Source: Suillus spraguei
Taxonomy: Eukaryota; Basidiomycota; Agaricomycetes; Boletales; Suillaceae
DNA: 18,453 bases
Assembly (NCBI GenBank): GCA_016800925.1
Contig: JABCPU010001017.1
Span: 1-18,453 of the forward strand
Reading direction: 5' to 3'
In this document: one piece after another, positions 1 to 8,298 of the stretch
Numbering within the stretch: the first letter of the stretch is position 1
Layout of the letters: every line of letters begins with the position of its first letter
Translations under genes and position numbers: made by a program
The notes under the pieces: generated by a model
Seen by the model: the letters and a program-made list of their open reading frames with translations, nothing else
What the model was told of the DNA's origin: nothing
Databases searched by the model: none

Positions 1-386
<386 letters not shown>

Positions 387-577
387 TGAAAATGCCACGA
401 CCATAGATTGCAGTTATACAACCATGTACAATTCAAGGACTATTTCCTGTGGACTGATATCCTAGTATCCTAGCAATCAAATTTATGTTTGAGAAACATC
501 CCACAGCGGTATATACAACTGCGATAAATTCATATTCCCGTGAGGTCGCGCAGATGGTAATCTCTGCCGGTCTTCCA
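387..577. other. Convergent 3' intergenic gap between gmd and the nitronate monooxygenase gene
   Basis: About 190 bp of AT-rich sequence lie between two convergent stop codons. It presumably holds both 3' UTRs and poly(A) sites. No clear hairpin or coding signal was seen. Confidence 0.5.
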
Positions 578-2140
578 TTATGACTGGAGTTCAGGGAAGT
601 CACCACTCATAACTTTGCTTTGCTTGTCATAAGAGCCGAAGCTTTTCAAGCTTGCAGCTGCTGTTACAACCAGCTCATCGACACTACATCAATAAAGATG
701 TCAGTGGAATTCAAAACAGAAACAGGTCCCCATACATCTCCTTCGCTGGCTTTATACCCTGTGAAGATCCATCAGCAATTGTATTACAACACAGTCATTC
801 CACGTACATTAATAGATCCTGCCACCTTGCCCATCAACCCTGCATACATGAACATATGAGACCGAGAAAAACAATCCAAACAGGGCTTCCTTACACATCC
901 GACCTTCTAGAGATTTCTCAGGATGATTCTCTAGTTCAACGCTGTGCGGGATATGGCCCTGTGCGACAAGCTTTGCAATTTCCCTTTGTCGCTGGGTCTC
1001 CCATTCTGCAACATAAGGAGTCTTCCGCACATTCATCGGACGGCCGCTGTAAATCAGGGTACGGACAATGTCGTCATAGCCAGCCGAGATAACTAATTCC
1101 TTGTGTTTTGGAGGAGCACCTGCTTCTGTACTAGCTACAAAGCGGGTGCCGACCCAAACACCGGATGCACCATACCTTGGTCCAAAAATGTCACTAGCGG
1201 GGGAAACGTACATATGGGAAAGTACTCACGAAAGTGCGGCAGCAAGGCCACGGCCATCCGCGATACCCCCGGCAGCAACAACGATGATCGGCCCACCTGT
1301 TAAGGGGCTCTTGGCATTCTTGCAAAGATCAACAGTAGTGGGTATCAGAATGGAAAACGGTGTTTCGCCAGTGTGGCCACCTCCTTCACCACCTTGTGCA
1401 CAGATGATATCAACACCTAGAAGCATGTCGGAAATGATGAGTAAGCAGGAGTGAAGCCAAACAAACTTCGCACCTTGCTCGAGGGCTTTCTTAGCATGCT
1501 AGTAACATCAATTTAGACGTACAGCCTAAATCTCGTCAGGAAGTGTGTTACCTTTGGATGTCCGATCATACTAAGGTGGATTTAGTGAATTGCAACTTCT
1601 AAGTGCGACACACACATACTTCATGACCGGAATTCTGGCAGCATGAAGCTTGTCAACAGCTTTTTTGGATGGCACCCCTACAGCAGAAACGAAAAGTGCA
1701 GCCCCGCTGTTTATAATGATGTCCAAGAGCGCGTCAAGTTGACCATCCGTATAATCATGCTAGGGTCCGGTATTATTTGTCTCTGGACGGAAGAACTTGA
1801 AAGGATGTTTACATTTGTCTTCCGAGCACTGCCACCCACTTGAGGAAGTAAGAGGTCTACGCCGAATGGTGCGGTCTTATCTTCCAGGTGGCTCTTGAGT
1901 TCATTAATAGATTCCTGGAGCATCCTGGGGCTCTGGCGAACTCCGCCAATGACACCAATACCGCCAGCATTGGTTACTGCTGCAGCCAGTCTAGGCCCTG
2001 CGGCGACGTTCATGCCTGCACACATATGAATGTCGGTATAAGAGCTATAATACAGTAAAGTCACCTGCAAGCATGACGGGATGATTGATCTTGAAGAGGC
2101 GCGTCAGAGGCGTCGAGAACACTGGCTGCGAAGATGGCAT
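578..2140 (-). CDS. Nitronate monooxygenase / 2-nitropropane dioxygenase-like FMN enzyme
   Basis: This is a flavin (FMN) TIM-barrel oxidoreductase of the NMO/NPD family, which oxidises toxic alkyl nitronates such as propionate-3-nitronate. I model ten exons on the minus strand: 2140-2065, 2015-1813, 1759-1620, 1570-1552, 1498-1474, 1416-1230, 1175-895, 839-808, 758-736 and 683-578. They total 1092 nt, or 363 aa, with every junction in phase and all introns GT...AG. Landmarks are MNVAAGPRLAAAVTNAGGIG (from residue 27, FMN-phosphate region), FGVDLLLPQVGGSARKTN, GGEGGGHTG with His169, VVAAGGIADGRGLAAAL, VWVGTRFVAS and EAGAPPKHKE. In characterised fungal NMOs the His of the GGHTG motif is the catalytic base. 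The C-terminal pieces EGRMWLMGKVAGSIN and GIKPAKEIVDELV are encoded by short exons and match the family tail. The start at 2140 gives the usual SQPVFSTPLTRLF...HPVMLAG opening. The length is typical of fungal members. The physiological substrate is unproven. Confidence 0.9.
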
Positions 2141-2307
2141 GACGAAGTATGACGAAAACCAAATTAAAACCACCTCTTCCACGCCGCAGCCATTATTTAA
2201 GCTACAACTTGCATACGGTCCCGGAGCAACCCTGGCACCCGTAGGCCAATCACGTGCGAAATCTAACTTGAGCTTGATGAGTCATCAAGGCTATCTTTAC
2301 TTCCGCC
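2141..2307. promoter_or_regulatory. Shared divergent promoter, nitronate monooxygenase / cytochrome c heme lyase
   Basis: The two start codons are 167 bp apart and point away from each other. A CCAAT box (2246-2250) is fused directly to a palindromic CACGTG E-box (2251-2256), about 50 bp upstream of the heme lyase ATG. A TATTTAA element (2194-2200) lies near the middle. CCAAT next to CACGTG is the kind of arrangement bound by HAP-complex and bHLH factors in fungi and would fit a respiratory gene. Function is inferred from the motifs only. Confidence 0.55.
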
Positions 2308-3022
2308 ATGGCAGACAAATGTCCGGTCGACCACGGTAGTCATTCTTCAGACCAGTCCTGTCCTGTCGACCACAAATCTCGTACAACATGGGCCTCTGTC
2401 TTATCAGGGACTAGCCCTGCACACACAGTCAACGCATCCTCGCTCTCGACCGAACGGGAGGTTTCTTCAATACCCCGAACAGACAATGGTAATTGGGTAT
2501 ACCCGTCGGAGGCTCAGTTTTTTGCTGCCATGGCGCGCAAAAATCATAATCCGCATGCTCCAGATATGAAGACTATCATTCCTATTCATAATGCTGTAAA
2601 CGAACGTGCTTGGTCAGAGCTGATGAAATGGGAATCTGGGAGAGGTGGTGAAAAGTGCGGGGGTGTAAAGCTTGTAACCTTCAAGGGTAGACCTAATGAC
2701 CTGACCCCCAAAGCTCGACTCATGACATTGCTCGGGTACGTATTTCAACATACATTTCACCCGAGGAATGCTGACTTTGTTTTGCAGGTACTCTGCTCCG
2801 TTCGATCGTCACGATTGGGTGGTCGAACGGTGCGGAACCAGGATCAGATATGTAATCGACTTCTATACCGGGCGGGCAGGACCCTCGTCAAATAATGTCT
2901 CTTTTTATCTTGATGTTCGGCCTGCCTTAGACAACTGGGAAGGGGTGAAAATGAGAGCCGAGAACATTTGGCAGGGTTGGTTTGGAAGTGTTCGCAGTAG
3001 CAACACCCCGTCTCATTCATGA
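2308..3022 (+). CDS. CYC3: Holocytochrome c synthase (cytochrome c heme lyase)
   Basis: The enzyme attaches heme covalently to apocytochrome c in the mitochondrial intermembrane space. Two exons, 2308-2735 and 2788-3022, flank a 52-nt intron (donor GTACGT, acceptor TTGCAG) and give 220 aa. The N-terminus carries two CP heme-regulatory motifs (CPVDHG at 5-10, CPVDHK at 18-23), typical of the family. Next comes [19 protein letters not shown] (62-80), then [19 protein letters not shown] (91-109), whose His94 corresponds to the heme-ligating His in the conserved IHN..NE.AW motif. [20 protein letters not shown] spans the splice junction, and RYVIDFYTG and [13 protein letters not shown] follow near the C-terminus. 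The ATG sits in a good context (CGCCATGGC). The gene is slightly shorter than human HCCS and looks complete. I cannot tell from sequence whether it also serves cytochrome c1. Confidence 0.95.
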
Positions 3023-3515
3023 GTAGCCTTCATAGACGTATATTTACTTCTCCAAACATAACTTATTCCCCACTCGCCAGTGGTTTGTTAGTACTAACTA
3101 TGAATATATTTAGGACTTACAAGCTTCATATGGAATGACGACTCGGATGTCTCGATCCAACGATTCTCCGTCATCATATATCAATTCAGCCTCTCCTTTG
3201 ATTAAGGACCAAGCCTAATGAAAATAGAGCCTATCTTGCCTTTGGTATGTAGCTTGATCTCGTGGTATTATGCCAGGGATGCCGCTGATATTTATCGTCC
3301 AGTCACCGAAGTTGTATAGGGTTGATTTTGGAAACACGTGATCGATGCGTCGCGATCGGCTCTGTTTGTCGGCGTGCAAACTTGGTGCAAATAAGGTTTG
3401 AACCCGGAGTATAAATATCTCGTACTTGTCGTCGCACTGATATCCTCAGTCAGTCCCGTCATTATCGTCATTTTACGCTCGGCTTATCTTTACGACCCTC
3501 CATTTATTCCTAAAC
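3023..3515. promoter_or_regulatory. Intergenic region with TATA box upstream of the repeat-rich gene
   Basis: This 493-bp gap holds the 3' flank of the heme lyase gene and the promoter of the next gene. A good TATA box (TATAAATA, 3410-3417) lies 99-106 bp upstream of the ATG at 3516. A CACGTG E-box is at 3335-3340, followed by a GC-rich patch with repeated CGATCG-like palindromes (about 3341-3359). A pyrimidine-rich leader runs from about 3440 to the ATG. No coding sequence was seen. Confidence 0.5.
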
Positions 3516-5601
3516 ATGATCTCCACCGCCACCATGACTCGTGCCGCCCGCATCGCTATGCAAGGCTATCTTACAGCCTATTTCTTCAAAGAAATCGTCA
3601 TCGACCGCACTATTAAGGTCGTATCCAAATCAGAAAAGGTCTCCATCGGTCTTGTTACATCCACTGTCTGCACCTCGACAGCTGTCCTTCTTCTAGCTAC
3701 TGCTAAAGCTGCTCGACAATTCCTCAGCGACGATTTTCAATACGTCCCCGCTCACAAGGACGTCGAAAATACCGCCGAGCCCAACGCACCGTTCGCTGAC
3801 GACCTTATTGTGGATAAGGCTATCGCAACAACCAAAGCTTCTGGGGCACCAGCTCAGTCATCCTCATCGTGCGCAGTGATTGAATCAACTGAACCCGCCT
3901 TCGACGGTTCCACGGAAGGCTTATCGACAGCTGATTCTGACACGACACTCATGGTCCGCGATGAGGACTTGGACAAGGATGTCTTTTCCAGCGACTGCAT
4001 CTCAGAAGCCACAGACCTCGACTTAGAGTCGCTTGGTGACGAAAGCACTCTCTGTGAGGTAAGAAGTAGCGTGTTTCTTTCTCACTTGTGTCAACTAATA
4101 TTTGGGTGTGTAGGACGACTGTCAGGCTATAGCACTGTGCCTTACAGACGATGAACCTGAACAAATCTTGCACGTAGGATACGACCCTCACGCTATCAAC
4201 AGTCTAATCCGAGGAATGGCAGCTCTTTCTCTCGAAGATGTGCCCTCTCACATTTTAACTCTTTCTCTCGACATTGTACCGTCTCACAATTCAACTATCT
4301 TTCTCGACAATGTAGCGTCTCGGACTTCAACTCTTTCTCTCAACAATGTATCGTCTCACGCTTCAACTATCTTTCTCGATCATGTAGCGTCTCGGACTTC
4401 AACTCCTCTCGACAATGTACCGTCTCACACTTTAACTATCTTTCTCGACAATGTAGCGTCTCGGACTTCAATTCCTTCTCTCGACAATGTAGCGTCTCAG
4501 ACTTCGACTCTTTCTCTCGACAACGTACCCTCTCACACTTCCACCATCTTTCTCGACAATGTACTGCCTCACATTTCACATATCTCTCTCGACGATGTAC
4601 ACTCTCATTTGTCAACTCTTCGGCCACATCCCGACAGTGGTTCTCCTCAGTCATCGAAATATCAGCCTGAATTAAATCATGACCACACCATCGATTATCT
4701 AATTCGAAAAATGGCAGTTCTTTCTCTGCACGACCACGCTATCGACGCTTTACCACAAAAACTAGAGGCTCTTACTCTCGACAACCACGCTCTCGATGCT
4801 TTGCAAAAATCAAAAGCTCTTGCTCCGACGGCAACCACGCTATCGACGCTTCACCACAAAAACCAGAGGTTCTTACTTTCGACAACCACGCTCTCGATGC
4901 TTTGCAAAAATCAAAAAGCTCTTGCTCCCGACGGCAACCACGCTATCGACACTTTACCACAAAAACCAGAGGCTCTTACTCTCGACAACCACGCTCTCGA
5001 TGCTTTGCAAAAATCAAAAGCTCTTGCTCCCGACGGCAACCACGCTATCGATGACCTAATTCGAAAATGGCAACTCTTTCTCTGCACGATCATGCTACTG
5101 ACGCTCTACTGCAACAATCAAAAGTTCTTACTCTCGACGGTAACCACACTCTCGACGCTCTACTGCAAAAGTCAGAGTCTCTTACTTTCGACAAAAACTC
5201 TGCTATCGACGCTCTTGCTCTCGACAACAACCACGCTATTGCCACTCTACTGCACAAATCAGAAGCGCTTGCTCTCGATGGCAACCACGCTATTAACGCT
5301 CTACTGCACAAATCAGACGCTCATATTCTTGGTGATGATGCCTCTCAGTCATCGACACGCATGCTACATAATCGCCTTAACGACAGTCCCAGTCACCGGC
5401 ACTTGCGCCGCAACACTGCCGTCACCCTACTCCAAGATATTGAAACTATCAATCCTCGGAATTTCAACTACGACTCTCCCTACACGACGATGCTATCAAA
5501 ACCGTACTTCGAAATATGGAACTCCTATTCTCGACAATGGTCCCTCGCAGTCACCCAAACGTCGGCCACATCACACCACACTAGCACGATCACCGCATTG
5601 A
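3516..5601 (+). CDS. Repeat-rich protein of unknown function, with frame-switching repeats
   Basis: I do not recognise this gene. Exon 1 is 3516-4058 (181 codons) and exon 2 is 4114-5601, with a 55-nt intron (GTAAGA...GTGTGTAG); the open model gives 676 aa. A second ATG at 3534 has the stronger Kozak context (GCCACCATGA). Residues about 40-70 hold one hydrophobic stretch (GLVTSTVCTSTAVLLLATA), a possible membrane segment. Residues about 95-180 are acidic and Ser/Thr-rich. Exon 2 starts with a block ending INSLIRGMAALSLEDV, then about ten 12-residue repeats (PSHTSTIFLDNV / ASRTSTLSLDNV type) and then 16-18-residue repeats (DNHALDALQKSKALAP / GNHAIDTLPQKPEALTLD type). Parts of the second repeat block are read out of their natural frame (about 4827-4914, and everything after about 5067), where the better frame runs on to 5609. 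Codon use is otherwise even, and TATA box and intron signals look real. It is either a rapidly evolving gene or one damaged by indels or assembly errors. Confidence 0.55.
4243..4620 (+). repeat. 36-nt in-frame tandem repeats (12-aa units)
   Basis: About ten units of 36 nt encode alternating PSHxSTIFLDNV and ASRTSTLSLDNV versions; one unit is three bases shorter. All length changes here are multiples of three, so the frame is kept. The alternation of two unit types suggests a 72-nt higher-order unit. The unit contains CTCGACAATGTA-like DNA, giving strong self-similarity. Confidence 0.85.
4732..5330 (+). repeat. About 48-54-nt tandem repeats with frame-changing indels
   Basis: Around twelve diverged units encode NHALDALQKSKALAP or NHAIDALLQKSEALTLD-like peptides in their natural frame. 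Single-base differences change the frame: GCTCCGACGG at about 4822 against GCTCCCGACGG at about 4924; CAAAAAGCT at 4912-4920 against CAAAAGCT in sister units; and four As (5064-5067) against five As (4707-4711) in the matching CGAAA...TGGCA block. Because both the natural frame and a Ser/Thr/Leu-rich alternative frame lack stops, long open frames overlap here. Confidence 0.8.
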
Positions 5602-5988
5602 CATCCTAGCAGCAGCTAAGCCCCACAGCGTCTACGAATAGTGAGTGGTCCACTCATACTCTTACCTCTCTTACTGATGTTTCAGCATCAGAATTTCAAT
5701 GATGCATCGCTTCTAACACGTCTATGGTGTCATAGGTCTCCTACGACCCGGCACCTAATGGCCTCCCTCGCTGTCCCTACGACGCGGAGTTATACTATCC
5801 ACGAGGTTGAAGGCCCGGCACCTACTGCGCACCAATATGTATCCTGTTCGATAAGCCAGAGGTCCCCTACGACCATATCTCGACAACGCATCAAACGACA
5901 ACGGCCTCCTTCATTGTCCCCTACGGCCTGGAGTTATTCCCAAGAAGTTGAAGGCCCCCACCTACAGTCCGAGTCCCGCATATGCTAG
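5602..5988 (+). pseudogene. Possible decayed 3' continuation of the repeat gene
   Basis: After the stop at 5599-5601, a different frame reads HDHRIDILAAAKPHSVYEY from 5585 to 5640. It then meets a good intron-like block (GTGAGT at 5641, TTACTGAT branch-like site, TTCAG ending at 5685). HDHRIDIL resembles the repeat motif HDHAIDAL upstream. Beyond the putative intron, an open frame runs to 5988 with a diverged internal duplication ending in EVEGP (5761-5825 and 5903-5964). No single frame links all parts, so this looks like a decaying or mis-assembled 3' end. Low certainty. Confidence 0.3.
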
Positions 5989-6342
5989 TACGCCTAGTAA
6001 ACTTGTCTGGTTTCTTCTACAGTACAAACTACAGATTGTCTTATTTTCTCGTTGGTATGATCATAGCCTGTCTATTTACATAATTCGATGACGATCTCAT
6101 TTCTGTGATCTACGCTGATTGAATTTAATGATTCATGTGTCCACAACTCTCAACCCCGTACACTTTGAATACAAGCTTCTTGTATATGATCTGAAGGCCA
6201 GGCGCTCCTGAGGGTCTAAACGGTGCTTAAGGCAGTGGTGATCGTATCACCAGTTGTTGTCCGATCTCCATACACATTGTATCCCCACACAGGGTTGAAT
6301 CATCGTGAATATACTCCAACATGAGAAATATTGCTCCATAGT
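5989..6342. other. Convergent 3' intergenic region
   Basis: About 350 bp of AT-rich sequence lie between the repeat gene and the end of SSF1. No coding signal or repeat was seen; it likely holds 3' UTRs of both genes. Confidence 0.45.
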
Positions 6343-7841
6343 TCACCGTTTTCCTCGTATTCGAACTTTCTTGGTAGGCGGCCTCTCTTCTGGCTCATCC
6401 TCACTTTCCTCTTCATCGCTCCCTGGTTCGTTGCTATGTTCGTCATCGCTGCCACCTACTTCACTTACCTCCTCGTCTTCATCCCATTCATCATGAGCTT
6501 CCTGACCAGATTCGTCAGCCTCAGCGTCACTTGCTTCCTCATCAGAATCCTCTTGGTTCTTTTGCGACCCTTTTTCTTTTTCTGCTTTCTTCCGTCGCAC
6601 GTTGCTCTCTTGTTCCTCCCTTCTCTGCTTTCGCAATCTCTCCTTAGCGACATGAGAAGCCTTGAGTGCAGCAGCTTCGGCCTTTGATTTTTTGACTACA
6701 TGATAAAACGATCAGTTTAACCTTGCATTATGATATGATTGATTTGCAACGCACCAAATTCATGATACAGTACAGTGCCTTCCTTCCCTGGAACGCCTTC
6801 AGAAATTTTAATCAGTCTGAGTTCCATCCTCGGGCCAACTTCACTCAGTCGACAGCCTTTTTTTGACCCTTCTTGTTATTCCGCCCAACATAATCATCTG
6901 CCAACGACACCGCGTCCCCGTCATCACCAGCAGCACTCGAAGCTGATGATGCTGCAGACTCATATCCGTCGCTCCCTGGGCTAGGCTCCCCTCTTTTTCT
7001 AAGCAAGAAGTCCGCGACATCCTTCTCGTTTCCGAGGTCCAAGAACCCATTAGTGAGATTAGCCGATGATTTTTTGGGGGCACCTTCTAGCACGCGTCGG
7101 ACGCGCTTCGAGACGCCGTATGGTTTCACAGTGATAACATAATGTCTGAAGTCGACGGTTCCTCTGTCGGGGTTGTATGCTATCAGGACGATCCGACGGC
7201 AATTGGAGAGTGACATTGAGTTTGGGGATAGTGGAGGGAAGAGAGATTGGAAAGATTTCATGAGAAGTGGAAGATGTGGGGGTGTTTCGGGAGAGGGCTG
7301 AGGGAAGGAAGCGAGGACGACCTACAAAGTCATCATGGTCGCATAAGACTGACGCTCGAAGCCGCAATATGTCGCTTACCAATGGGGCAGTAAGATATTC
7401 CATCCCCATGCTTCGTGAGGATCGAGAAGTTTTCAAGATGTCTTTCATCAAGCTGTATCGTTCTACGCGGAAGCTAAGAGTAGGTCCCGCGGGGAGTCGA
7501 ACTATGCGCAGAGAGGGGGCGACGTCTGTGACAGTAAGAGCCAGCAAATGCGTGACCCCCAGCGTAGGAGCCATAGTCAGGTAGTCTTTTAATTTGTTAC
7601 GGTTACGTTCCTGTATTGAGATACTCAAAGACGTTTGGAACACAAGATGGGTCGGGCTCACCTTCAGACGACTCGCCGTATTTGGTTCCATAACTTTTCG
7701 CAGATCGCGAACGAGCTGCGTGACAGAAGAACCTACTTGTCCATGTTTGATGATGAAGGACTTAGGTGCACCATCGTTCGCGTGCAGTGCAGTTGCCCCT
7801 GCACCCTTCAAATGTGTGCGATTTTTGCGTCTGCGAGCCAT
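6343..7841 (-). CDS. SSF1: Brix-domain ribosome biogenesis factor SSF1 / Peter Pan, with a one-base frame break
   Basis: This nucleolar protein is needed for assembly of the 60S subunit and 27S pre-rRNA processing. Exons on the minus strand are 7841-7662, 7610-7380, 7321-6755 and 6695-6343. The introns are 51, 58 and 59 nt, all GT...AG. Order along the protein: a basic start MARRRKNRTHLKG; PKSFIIKHGQVGSSVTQLV; the Brix core with ERNRNKLKDYLTMAPTLGVT and LRIVRLPAGPTLSFRVERYS; FQSLFPPLSPNSMSLSNCRR; FRHYVITVKPYGVSKRVRR; DDYVGRNNKKGQKKAVD; GPRMELRLIKISEGVPGKEG; and a lysine-rich then Glu/Asp/Ser-rich tail ending KKVRIRGKR. Inside exon 3 the frame breaks just after KKAVD (6845-6855): the sequence reads a TGA, yet LSEVGPRMELRLIKI continues at once one frame over. 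Exon 3 is 567 nt where 568 would keep the frame, so one base is missing relative to a working gene. The gene is essential in yeast, so an assembly error is the simplest explanation. Confidence 0.9.
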
Positions 7842-8298
7842 TGTAGTTTTGGGAAACTTTTTCTTTTCACTGCATTAAAGTCACTGGCACAAACTGCAGG
7901 TGGCTTTAGGATTCAACAAGGACAAATAACATCGTCACACAAATCAAAGACCTAGAAGGCTCCGATTACATGTAAGTGCGGAAGGAACCCAGCCAATCTA
8001 CAGTTCGAAATTCAAGATTAAATAATAATTTCAAGACGTTTGGTGGCTCAATACAAACACGACAGGAATGATACAACATATGGCAGATCAAAGCTACATT
8101 CGAGATGGAGAACAGAACGATAAAACAGAAGGTATCGGTTGTGTGGCTCACCGATGATATCCTATGCAGAGGTAACTAAGGACACAGAAGGAAGCTGTGA
8201 AAGAGAGGCAAAAAAAATCAGGTAGAAACAGATGGAGAAATGTTTATGCTATAGATCAGCTGACAGTCGAGCAGCGATAAATAATCAGGGTTCTCGGA
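7842..8298. other. Head-to-tail intergenic region: SSF1 promoter and PKA 3' UTR
   Basis: The 457-bp gap lies upstream of SSF1 (minus strand) and downstream of the kinase stop. It is AT-rich with A-runs such as the seven As near 8212. I see no clear TATA box and no coding signal. Confidence 0.45.

Noticed and set aside
1101..1454. 117-codon plus-strand open frame
   Set aside because: It lies antisense to the conserved NMO exons, which match the family residue by residue on the minus strand.
3390..3408. tRNA T-arm-like string GGTTTGAACCC
   Set aside because: No acceptor stem, D-arm or anticodon arm could be fitted around it, and it overlaps the promoter just upstream of a TATA box.
4436..4654. 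Minus-strand Arg/Glu/Cys repeat open frame (HCREKE-type)
   Set aside because: It is the antisense of the 36-nt repeats; a tandem repeat without stops in one frame often leaves others open too.
6331..6687. Plus-strand open frame with a hydrophobic, membrane-protein look
   Set aside because: It is the antisense of the Lys/Glu/Ser-rich SSF1 tail; acidic and basic codons read backwards give Leu/Phe/Ser-rich sequence.
7059..7610. One continuous 260-codon minus frame through SSF1 introns
   Set aside because: The frame is open through intron 1 and past the 3' end of exon 2, but family alignment needs splicing at 7661-7611 and 7379-7322; the read-through tail has no homology pattern.
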